64,000 bases of DNA from NCBI GenBank assembly GCA_017614155.1, contig JAGACK010000046.1:24541-88540 (forward strand). The letters run 5' to 3'. Shown here in pieces: positions 39,144 to 45,559 of the stretch. The notes beneath the pieces are model-generated. The model worked only from the letters and a program-made list of their open reading frames with translations, was not told the DNA's origin and made no database searches. Positions within the stretch are counted from its first letter, which is position 1. Each line of letters opens with the position of its first letter. This stretch comes from Lachnospiraceae bacterium (lineage in GTDB: Bacteria; Bacillota; Clostridia; Lachnospirales; Lachnospiraceae). A program made the translations under genes and the position numbers.

Positions 39144-40496
39144 ATGAAAAAACAGCTCGTTGTTTTGCTTGCGGCTGCAGTGACTTTATCAGCTACAGCC
39201 TGTGGGAATGTTAATGTAAGTGTTTCTAAACCCGTAGATGACGGGCTTTATGCCACAACACATGAAGAAACCGATTCTCCGGACTGGGTGAAGGAACTTC
39301 CTTCTGCACAGGATGAAAAAGTGGCACAGCTCTTCATTGTTGCGGGACTTGGTATGGACAAGACGACTGCCACTGTGTCGATGCATGAGAGAGATAAGGA
39401 CGGCAACTGGAAAGAGATAATGTCCACACCGGGATATGTTGGTAAAAACGGCCTGTGCATGGATGAGGATCATGCCGAAGGGTGTGGACAGACACCTATA
39501 GGAATTTATAAGTTCAATAAGGCATTCGGTATTGCAGATGATCCCGGATGTGCGATCCCATATGTTAAGGTTGATGATGATACGTACTGGTCGGGTGATG
39601 CGAGAGAAGGGATGCGTTACAACGAGATGGTAGATATCAAGGATTATCCTGAGCTGCAGCTGGATGACAGCGAACATATAGTAGATTACGACTATCAGTA
39701 CCAGTATTGCATGAATATAAGCTTCAATGAGGAAGGAACACCCGGAAGGGGATCTGCGATCTTCCTGCACTGTCTTGGCCCGTTGAAACCTTATACCGGC
39801 GGATGTGTTGCGATCCCTGAAAACCAGATGAAAAAGGTTATGCAGAATGTTAAAGAGGACTGTGTAGTTATTATAGATACTCTTGAAAACATCTCTCCGG
39901 AGTATTGGGATGAATGGGGATTGGCATCAGCAACGGAATCCGGCTCTGCATATGATCCGGCTGATTTTAGAATTTCGGATGTATATGTGGCACCCGAGCA
40001 GAAGTCCATGGATATTTCGGGATGTGATACATTCACACAGATCGTTGACAGGCTTGATAAAGGAATGGGCTATGCCAATACCAGGATCGGGGATACGGAT
40101 GTTCTCCTGATCTCCGAGGGTACATATGAGTGGGATAATGAAGTTGATGCCGCTATAGATGCACAGCTGTTTATATATGGAGAAGACGGTATCCTTTATC
40201 TTGGAACGGTTGAGGCCGGAGGAACGGCATATCCTCTGGCGGTAAAGGACGGATATCTTTATGTCGGCGGGAATCATTTTATGACAAAGTATCTCGTTGA
40301 TGAGGGCTCCCTTATCAAAGCTGAAGAAGGATATGTGACATATGACAAGGATGGAAATGACACATATTATTACGAAACCTGCAATGCAGTATTCGAGAAA
40401 TACGATGAGGCAACGTCAAAGAGCAACTACGAGGGACTCTTTGAAGAACAGGCTGACGCGGAAGTGATCAGTTTTCAGCCTGCAGGAGGACGGTAA
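39144..40496 (+). CDS. L,D-transpeptidase-like (YkuD) lipoprotein
   Basis: The frame is open from a GTG at 39123, but ATG 39144 with AGGGAG upstream starts a lipoprotein signal (KKQLVVLLAAAVTLSATAC, lipid-anchored Cys20), giving 450 aa. A YkuD-type catalytic region follows: AIFLHCLGPLKPYTGGCVAIPEN with His209 and nucleophile Cys221. Family motif is HxnSxGC; here Ser/Thr-Gly-Gly-Cys replaces SHGC. The fold likely covers residues 50-240 (TPIGIYKFNKAFG is the usual strand). The C-terminal ~190 residues (from about 255) are repeats of unknown function. It probably acts on peptidoglycan at the outer face of the membrane. Confidence 0.82.
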   Translation: MKKQLVVLLAAAVTLSATACGNVNVSVSKPVDDGLYATTHEETDSPDWVKELPSAQDEKVAQLFIVAGLGMDKTTATVSMHERDKDGNWKEIMSTPGYVGKNGLCMDEDHAEGCGQTPIGIYKFNKAFGIADDPGCAIPYVKVDDDTYWSGDAREGMRYNEMVDIKDYPELQLDDSEHIVDYDYQYQYCMNISFNEEGTPGRGSAIFLHCLGPLKPYTGGCVAIPENQMKKVMQNVKEDCVVIIDTLENISPEYWDEWGLASATESGSAYDPADFRISDVYVAPEQKSMDISGCDTFTQIVDRLDKGMGYANTRIGDTDVLLISEGTYEWDNEVDAAIDAQLFIYGEDGILYLGTVEAGGTAYPLAVKDGYLYVGGNHFMTKYLVDEGSLIKAEEGYVTYDKDGNDTYYYETCNAVFEKYDEATSKSNYEGLFEEQADAEVISFQPAGGR

Positions 40497-40614
40497 CATC
40501 CCGTTTGCACATATGATGATGTTTGCAGCATATGGGGTAAAAACAGCTTTGAAGCAAAGTACGCAAAGAAGAAACTCCACATGAAATAGTCGAAGTAGAC
40601 AGTACATAGAAACA

Positions 40615-40654
40615 GAGAAAAAAACGACAAGGCGTCTGCCAAACCGGCGGGCGC
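40615..40654 (-). terminator. Terminator of the GNAT gene
   Basis: On the minus strand a 9-bp stem (40654-40646 with 40640-40632, loop GGTTT) is followed within six bases by a run of seven T. It lies about 85 bases beyond the acetyltransferase stop codon. From 40497 to 40738 no gene is seen. Confidence 0.55.
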
Positions 40655-40738
40655 TCTGGGTAGGAATCCCTGCATCGCTTGAGACACTGCTAACTACAGC
40701 AGCCTATATTGTGAACAATAATTTGCACCTGTTGAGAA

Positions 40739-41239
40739 TTATTTTGCTATTCGCATAAAAATGTGTTCTTCATCTTCACCGGCTTTATATGCACCATTAT
40801 TTAACATAACCTTTTGAGAAGCGATATTGTCCTTGTTTACACGCAGATATATCTCTTCTTCAGGTACTATTTCCCTTGCTATTTGTATTGTGAGTTCCAA
40901 TCCGATTGTTCCGTACCCCTTTCCGCGATGTTTCTTTGCTATACTATATCCGATATGTCCTGCTCCATTTCTAAGGGCATCGGTCAAATGGTGTCGGATT
41001 CTGAATTCTCCCACAAGGCAATTGCCATCCCACAGATAATAGTATGTTTCGGGCACAAACCAGTCAGGCATGTTCACCGGGTGTTCATATGATATCAGGA
41101 TTGGGAGGACCTTTTCTTTATATTCGTCATAGGAAACGCCATTATAAGGATTGGTCAAACCATTTTCATTTGTCGGTAATTCTTTTGTATACGCCCATTG
41201 GGCTTCTATATCGGTTATGTTTATTTTTCGAAGTTCCAT
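40739..41239 (-). CDS. GNAT family N-acetyltransferase
   Basis: A 166-aa GCN5-related acetyltransferase. It shows the strand-4/motif A region VGEFRIRHHLTD followed by GHIGYSIAKKHRGKGYGTIGLEL, where RGKGYG binds the acetyl-CoA pyrophosphate, and the C-terminal NIASQKVMLNNGAYKAG. It most resembles the group that acetylates the N-terminus of proteins or small amines (RimJ-like); the substrate is unknown. A small membrane protein gene lies 37 bases upstream on the same strand. Confidence 0.88.
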   Translation of the reverse strand: MELRKINITDIEAQWAYTKELPTNENGLTNPYNGVSYDEYKEKVLPILISYEHPVNMPDWFVPETYYYLWDGNCLVGEFRIRHHLTDALRNGAGHIGYSIAKKHRGKGYGTIGLELTIQIAREIVPEEEIYLRVNKDNIASQKVMLNNGAYKAGEDEEHIFMRIAK

Positions 41240-41276
41240 ATCTGTATTCCTTATCTCGTTCTGTTTAATCTGTGCA

Positions 41277-41456
41277 TTAGCATATGACCGTGACTGCCAT
41301 GGTGGAACAACCGTTTAAGATGGCTTCTGACTTGTCTTTGCCTGCAACGAACAGATCAAAGCCACCTAAGAACATAACAGTGGAAAAACCGCTACATAAC
41401 ATCAGGCCGATCATCAGGAGCAGGTGGACTATTCTCAATGGACTAATCTTTTTCAT
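41277..41456 (-). CDS. Small hypothetical membrane protein
   Basis: The start ATG at 41456 is preceded on the minus strand by AAGAGGT at a suitable distance; the protein has 59 residues. It begins KKISPLRIVHLLLMIGLMLCSGF, one hydrophobic helix that could be a signal peptide or a membrane anchor. No family is recognised. It may be cotranscribed with the GNAT gene. The frame could extend upstream to 41528, but no ribosome binding site supports that. Confidence 0.4.
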   Translation of the reverse strand: MKKISPLRIVHLLLMIGLMLCSGFSTVMFLGGFDLFVAGKDKSEAILNGCSTMAVTVIC

Positions 41457-41670
41457 AGACGCATACCTCTTCGTATTATGTGTATTGCTATCCTGCACCG
41501 TGTGGGAACTGATTATATTATACAACAAAAAACAGTTGCCATATAGTGTTTCATGGATTGCTGCATCTTTAGTGGTATAATATGTAAGGATCCGTAGAAA
41601 GGTTGGGAAGAATCTTGGGAGATCTTCAAAGAATAGTCATTATAGAAGCCACATGACTACAAAATAGCAG

Positions 41671-41710
41671 TTGAAAAATAGCTAAAATTATATATAATAT
41701 AATTAGCTAA
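41671..41710 (+). promoter_or_regulatory. Promoter and operator of the toxin-antitoxin operon
   Basis: TTGAAA (41671-41676), 16 bases, perfect TATAAT (41693-41698). The -10 box is flanked by TAGCTA (41679-41684) and the palindrome TTAGCTAA (41703-41710), centred 25 bases apart. This is a likely site of autorepression by the antitoxin, as in other Phd/YefM operons. Confidence 0.7.
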
Positions 41711-41730
41711 TACAGAGGAGGTGCATAAAA

Positions 41731-41979
41731 ATGATTGGGAAAACAGCAACAGCTACTGCAACGGAGATGCAGAACAACTTTGGCAGGTACCTCGCCCTTG
41801 TTCAGGGTGGAAGCGAAGTAATTGTTACAAGGAACGGTAAGGAGGTGGGACGTTTTATACCTCGCTCGGCTGCTGTATCTTATCTGACGGATTCGCTTAC
41901 GGGAATTCTAAAGGGTAATACAGATGTGGATTCTGAAAAAGAAGAAAGGTTGAGGGAAAAGTATGAGGTTACTGATTGA
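41731..41979 (+). CDS. Phd/YefM-like antitoxin
   Basis: An 82-aa protein with the Phd/YefM N-terminal fold (TATEMQNNFGRYLALVQGGSEVIVTRNGKEVGRFIP) that dimerises and binds operator DNA. The acidic, unstructured C-terminus (TDVDSEKEERLREKYEVTD) should wrap around the toxin. AGGAGG sits 9 bases before the ATG. It overlaps the toxin gene by 17 bases. Confidence 0.9.
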   Translation: MIGKTATATATEMQNNFGRYLALVQGGSEVIVTRNGKEVGRFIPRSAAVSYLTDSLTGILKGNTDVDSEKEERLREKYEVTD

Positions 41980-42370
41980 TGGTAACATCCTTCTTGACGT
42001 TTTGCAAAAAAGAGAACCCCATTATGTAGACTCTGCTAATGTGTGGAAAATGTGTGAGACGGATATTGCGGAAGGATGCGTTTCTGCATTGACATTTGCT
42101 AATCTGGTTTATGTCATGCGAAAGGAACTTGATGCAGAAAAGATCAGCGAGGTTCATAAGAAGCTGTCGTTAATCTTTAATTTTGTTGATATGAATGCAT
42201 CAGACATTAGTATAGCTGTAGACATGAAATGGGATGATTTTGAGGATGCCGTGCAAGCGGTAACAGCAAAGAGAATTCATGCTGATTTCATTATTACAAG
42301 AAATGTGAGGGATTATAACAAGAGTGAGGTGGTGGCATTTACACCCACTGAGTTTTTAGCCAGGCAATAG
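41963..42370 (+). CDS. vapC: VapC-like PIN-domain toxin
   Basis: A 135-aa PIN-domain RNase. It begins RLLIDGNILLDVLQKREPH with the first acidic metal ligand (D6), has the central acidic residues in AVDMKWDDFEDAVQ, and ends with ADFIITRNVRDY, the family's C-terminal Asp/Thr-Arg-Asn strand. VapC toxins cleave tRNA or rRNA when the antitoxin is degraded. The pairing of a Phd-type antitoxin with a PIN toxin is common in Firmicutes. Confidence 0.9.
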   Translation: MRLLIDGNILLDVLQKREPHYVDSANVWKMCETDIAEGCVSALTFANLVYVMRKELDAEKISEVHKKLSLIFNFVDMNASDISIAVDMKWDDFEDAVQAVTAKRIHADFIITRNVRDYNKSEVVAFTPTEFLARQ

Positions 42371-42448
42371 ATGCCCCATACTCCAGTAGATTTGCATCAA
42401 GTATCATTTGGCATCTATAACAGAAATCCGGATGTATTGGGTGAGTGA

Positions 42449-42672
42449 GAGAAACTAATCATAATTGAACACGCAAGGAAACAGAAAGGTTTCAATACGC
42501 ACCTTCAGCTACTCAGGGCTTTGCTTGATGAGACATTTGAATCAGAGTATACAAATTTGGGAAAACGACCGGCGGATTTGGCAGATGTACTTACAGACAT
42601 TTCTGCATCTGCAATAGCGTTTTACTTCTTATTAAAATTTAAGCTCAACGCTTCAATGCTATTAAGATAGTC
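42449..42672 (+). pseudogene. Fragment of an unidentified gene
   Basis: After an in-frame stop at 42446 the frame stays open for about 73 codons (KLIIIEHARKQKGFNTHLQLL, then LLDETFESEYTNLGKRPADLADVLTDIS) without any ATG, GTG or TTG near a ribosome binding site. It overlaps the 3' end of the RhuM gene. The composition looks protein-like, so it may be a decayed gene of the toxin-antitoxin neighbourhood; no family is recognised. Confidence 0.3.
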
Positions 42673-43602
42673 TTGCTCCACATCGCTGAGAGTTCTTTCT
42701 TTGTACTTTTTGTATTCGCATTCAGCTTTTTTCATTGCTTGTGAATGTGATACGCTTCCATTGCCAATTAGTAGTTGCTCTCCGGTCGATGTAAGTATTC
42801 CATCTAAATGTTTGGCCCAGTCTGACATGGTCATGGGGATTTCTCTTTCAGCCTGACGCTCTGCAAAATCCAAGTATCCGGAGACAATCTGTCCCATTGC
42901 TTTTAGCTCTTTTTCAGACAGATAATTCTTGGCTATCTTTGCTTCGTTAAGGGTGGGCTGATTACCCATAAAGGTAGTTAATCCCATAAACTCCTTTTCG
43001 GCATCTGCTCTATTGTATATCACTTCTGCAACAGTTTCGCCAGAAACTGCATAATGAATCTTATTTTGTACCTTTTTGAAAAAGAGAATGGATTCTTCAA
43101 CCTTAGGGTCATAATCTATACTTGTCGCATATATCTCAAGTATCTGCCGATAGAATACTTTTTCGGAAGCGCGGATGTCACGAATTCTTTCAAGAAGCTC
43201 CTTAAAATATCCACCTCCGCCCAGATTTTTTAGACGTTCATCGTCCATAACAAAACCCTTTTTTAAGTATTCTTTAAGGATAGTACTAGCCCATATTCTA
43301 AATTGGATGCCTCTTTGAGATTTAACTCTATAGCCTACCGAAATAATCATGTCAAGGTTATAAAAATTTGTAGGCTTTGTAGAAAATTCGGATTTTCCGA
43401 ATTTTCTCATAGTAGTGTCAATAAGTAATTCTCCTTCAGAATAAATGTTATTAACATGTTCGTTGATGGTAGATTTTGCCTTTTGAAACAGCTCAGCCAT
43501 CTGTTCTTGAGTTAGCCATACGTTGTCATCTTCTAGTCTGACATCTATTTTGCATTTTCCATCTTCAGTATTATAAATGATTATTTCTGATCTGTTATCC
43601 AT
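42622..43602 (-). CDS. RhuM-family protein
   Basis: A 326-aa member of the RhuM family, named after a gene on a Salmonella pathogenicity island and common in genomic islands and phage regions. Visible: IYNTEDGKCKIDVRLEDDNVWLTQEQMAELFQKAKSTINEH, a HTH-like N-terminal part, then YNLDMIISVGYRVKSQRGIQFRIWASTILKEYLKKGF, the family core. The C-terminal half is helical. The biochemical function of the family is unknown; a DNA-linked role is suspected. It lies between the toxin-antitoxin pair and tRNA-Gly. Confidence 0.87.
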   Translation of the reverse strand: MDNRSEIIIYNTEDGKCKIDVRLEDDNVWLTQEQMAELFQKAKSTINEHVNNIYSEGELLIDTTMRKFGKSEFSTKPTNFYNLDMIISVGYRVKSQRGIQFRIWASTILKEYLKKGFVMDDERLKNLGGGGYFKELLERIRDIRASEKVFYRQILEIYATSIDYDPKVEESILFFKKVQNKIHYAVSGETVAEVIYNRADAEKEFMGLTTFMGNQPTLNEAKIAKNYLSEKELKAMGQIVSGYLDFAERQAEREIPMTMSDWAKHLDGILTSTGEQLLIGNGSVSHSQAMKKAECEYKKYKERTLSDVEQDYLNSIEALSLNFNKK

Positions 43603-43626
43603 CGTAAGGTATCCTTATATAAAATG

Positions 43627-43666
43627 ACCCGACGTGGTCCGCATCATATTGAGAGGCGTGTCGGGT
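43627..43666 (-). promoter_or_regulatory. Leader hairpin upstream of the RhuM gene
   Basis: ACCCGAC and GTCGGGT (43627-43633 with 43660-43666) form a 7-bp inverted repeat; on the minus strand it ends 24 bases before the start codon and is followed by a T-rich stretch (CATTTTATAT). It could be a weak attenuator or operator. Confidence 0.35.
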
Positions 43667-43680
43667 TCTGTTAGAAATAT

Positions 43681-43782
43681 TATATATCAAGAACAAGTGT
43701 TCGTCAACTGGCATTAATTGCAAAAATGAATAATTATACAAAGGCGGATGAGGAGCAGGCGCTCAGGGCACTTGAATCGTAA
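43681..43782 (+). pseudogene. Possible 3' remnant of a mobile-element recombinase gene
   Basis: The frame reads SVRQLALIAKMNNYTKADEEQALRALES and stops at 43780-43782. Such a tail resembles the C-termini of tyrosine integrases, and it lies next to a tRNA gene, a usual integration site. Only about 30 codons remain, so the assignment is tentative. Confidence 0.3.
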
Positions 43783-43788
43783 AAGAAC

Positions 43789-43828
43789 GGTAACCAGAAT
43801 GGTAACCATTTGGTAACCAAGGGTAACC
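43789..43828. repeat. Four GGTAACC palindromes in close phase
   Basis: GGTAACC begins at 43789, 43801, 43812 and 43822, so the spacings are 12, 11 and 10 bases. Each unit is a self-complementary 7-mer. The array lies between the recombinase-like remnant and the tRNA-Gly terminator. Confidence 0.75.
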
Positions 43829-43854
43829 AAAAAAAGACGAATTTTTACCAAATG

Positions 43855-43893
43855 AAAAAACCCGCAAACCCCGATGAAATCTGGTGTTTACGG
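43855..43893 (-). terminator. Terminator of tRNA-Gly
   Basis: On the minus strand an 8-bp stem (43893-43886 with 43869-43862) is followed at once by six T. It begins 14 bases after the tRNA. Confidence 0.82.
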
Positions 43894-43906
43894 ATCCTCA
43901 ACCACA

Positions 43907-43979
43907 AGCGACAGACGGGATTCGAACCCGCGGTCTCCACCTTGGCAAGGTGGCGCTTTACCAGCTAAGCTACTATCGC
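43907..43979 (-). tRNA. tRNA-Gly (anticodon GCC)
   Basis: A full cloverleaf on the minus strand: acceptor stem GCGATAG/CTGTCGC with one G-T pair, D-arm with GCTGGTAAAGC, anticodon arm CCACC-TTGCCAA-GGTGG giving anticodon GCC, and T-arm GCGGG-TTCGAAT-CCCGT. The discriminator base is T and no CCA is encoded. It has its own promoter and terminator. Confidence 0.97.
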
Positions 43980-44010
43980 GTTTGCGCGAGTTTTTACACG
44001 CGCAAGTGTT

Positions 44011-44039
44011 ATATTACAACAGACTTATTTATTTGTCAA
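44011..44039 (-). promoter_or_regulatory. Promoter of tRNA-Gly
   Basis: On the minus strand: TTGACA (44039-44034), 17 bases, TAATAT (44016-44011). The -35 box overlaps the stop codon of metY (44038-44036). The start point would lie about 25 bases before the mature tRNA. Confidence 0.82.
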
Positions 44040-45313
44040 GCAAGCGCCTGGGCAAGGTCTGCGATGAGATCTTCCTTGTCCTCAAGGCCGCAGGACATGC
44101 GGACGAGGCCGGCGGGGATGCCGGCAGCGGCAAGCTGCTCGTCAGTCATCTGACGGTGCGTAGAGGTCGCGGGATTGAGACAGCAGGTTCTCGCATCAGC
44201 CACATGGGTCTCGATGGCAGCAAGCTTTAACTTCTTCATAAAGCCTTCAGCGGCTTTTCTGCCGCCTTTAAGTTCAAAGGAAACAACACCGCATCCGCCG
44301 TTTGGCAGATACTTCTTTGCAATCTCATAATACCTGTCTCCCTTTAATCCCGGATAGCTGACGGAGACAACTTCATCTCTTCCTGAAAGGAATTCGGCAA
44401 CAGCCAGACCGTTTTCTACATGCCTTGGCATCCTGACATGAAGGGATTCCAATCCCAGATTCAGTATGAACGCGCTCTGCGGAGACTGTACACATCCGAA
44501 ATCCCTCATGAGCTGTGAAGTGGCTTTGGTTATAAAAGCACCTTCTTTTCCGAATTTTTCAGCATAGATGATCCCGTGGTAGGAGTCATCCGGAGTCGTC
44601 AGCCCCGGATATTTTTCCGCATGCGCCATCCAGTCAAAATGCCCCGAATCAACGATCGCTCCGCCGACACAGGCTCCGTGTCCGTCCATATATTTTGTCG
44701 TGGAATGCGTGACTATATCGGCGCCCCATTCTATCGGCCTGCAGTTTACGGGAGTCGGGAAGGTATTGTCAACGATGAGGGGCACACCATGATCGTGCGC
44801 GGCTTTCGCGAACTTTTCTATATCAAGGACTGTGAGGGCAGGATTTGCGATGGTCTCGCCAAAGACCGCTCTTGTATTATCCCTGAAAGCAGCATTCAGC
44901 TCTTCAGCGGTGCAGTCAGGCGATACAAAGGTAACATCTATCCCCATCTTTGCCATGGTCACTGATATCAGGTTAAAGGTCCCTCCATAGATTGAAGAAG
45001 ATGACACGATATGACTTCCGTTTTCACAGATATTGAAGAGTGCGAAAAAGTTTGCAGCCTGTCCCGATGAAGTGAGCATCCCCGCACATCCGCCTTCCAG
45101 GGCAGCTATCTTTGCGGCCACCATATCACAGGTGGGATTCTGCAGCCTTGAATAGAAATAACCGCTTGCCTCCAGATCAAAGAGCTTTCCCATGTCCTCG
45201 CTCGTGTCATACTTGAAAGTTGTTGACTGAATGACCGGGATCTGCCGGGGTTCGCCGTTTTTTGGCGTGTATCCTGCCTGTACGCATTTTGTGTTGATCT
45301 TCTGTTCGCTCAT
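44036..45313 (-). CDS. metY: O-acetylhomoserine sulfhydrylase (MetY-like)
   Basis: A 425-aa pyridoxal-phosphate enzyme of the Cys/Met metabolism family that makes homocysteine from O-acetylhomoserine and sulfide. Motifs: TKCVQAGYTPKNGEPRQIPVIQSTTFKYD at the N-terminus, SGYFYSRLQNPT, LIVDNTFPTPV with the ring-binding Asp, THSTTKYMDGHGACVGG with the Schiff-base Lys (about 207), and ATSTHRQMTDEQLAAAGI near the end. The length and the insert around YPGLTTPDDSYHG fit MetY rather than MetB. GGAGG lies 5 bases before the ATG. The ~70-base leader is too short for a SAM riboswitch. Confidence 0.92.
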   Translation of the reverse strand: MSEQKINTKCVQAGYTPKNGEPRQIPVIQSTTFKYDTSEDMGKLFDLEASGYFYSRLQNPTCDMVAAKIAALEGGCAGMLTSSGQAANFFALFNICENGSHIVSSSSIYGGTFNLISVTMAKMGIDVTFVSPDCTAEELNAAFRDNTRAVFGETIANPALTVLDIEKFAKAAHDHGVPLIVDNTFPTPVNCRPIEWGADIVTHSTTKYMDGHGACVGGAIVDSGHFDWMAHAEKYPGLTTPDDSYHGIIYAEKFGKEGAFITKATSQLMRDFGCVQSPQSAFILNLGLESLHVRMPRHVENGLAVAEFLSGRDEVVSVSYPGLKGDRYYEIAKKYLPNGGCGVVSFELKGGRKAAEGFMKKLKLAAIETHVADARTCCLNPATSTHRQMTDEQLAAAGIPAGLVRMSCGLEDKEDLIADLAQALA

Positions 45314-45390
45314 TTTTACCTCCGTCCTGTATTATCAATCCAAAAACCGGATCGTTATCTTTTTGCGGTAATTGATGTTTTCATTGCTCC

Positions 45391-45419
45391 ATAATAACAT
45401 CGTGAACGGTTTCTTTCAA
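45391..45419 (-). promoter_or_regulatory. Sigma-A promoter of metY
   Basis: On the minus strand: TTGAAA (45419-45414), 17 bases, TATTAT (45396-45391), giving a leader of about 70 bases. Confidence 0.75.
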
Positions 45420-45497
45420 TCATCCGTGTTTTCAGACGGCAGGAAGATGGGCGGGAACAGACCGTCCGGGAAGATGGACGGGAGGCGTCCTGTCCGG

Positions 45498-45525
45498 TTG
45501 ACATCCGTTTGGAACAGAATATAAT
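45498..45525 (+). promoter_or_regulatory. Sigma-A promoter of glgX
   Basis: Perfect TTGACA (45498-45503) and perfect TATAAT (45520-45525) with a 16-base spacer, about 35 bases before the glgX start codon. Confidence 0.85.
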
Positions 45526-45559
45526 TGGAATCGGTTTTCAAAGAAGAGGAGGAAAAGAC

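Noticed and set aside
43741-43906. attL/attR duplication of the tRNA-Gly 3' end
   Set aside because: No second copy of the tRNA T-arm and acceptor sequence was found in the window, so element boundaries cannot be defined.
43874-44230. 118-aa plus-strand frame over tRNA-Gly and the metY 3' end
   Set aside because: The sequence is explained by the tRNA cloverleaf, its promoter and metY; the familiar tRNA antisense translation (DSNPRSPPWQGGAL) is a known artefact.
45314-45390. SAM riboswitch upstream of metY
   Set aside because: The leader is only about 70 bases and lacks the S-box core; only a sigma-A promoter is seen.
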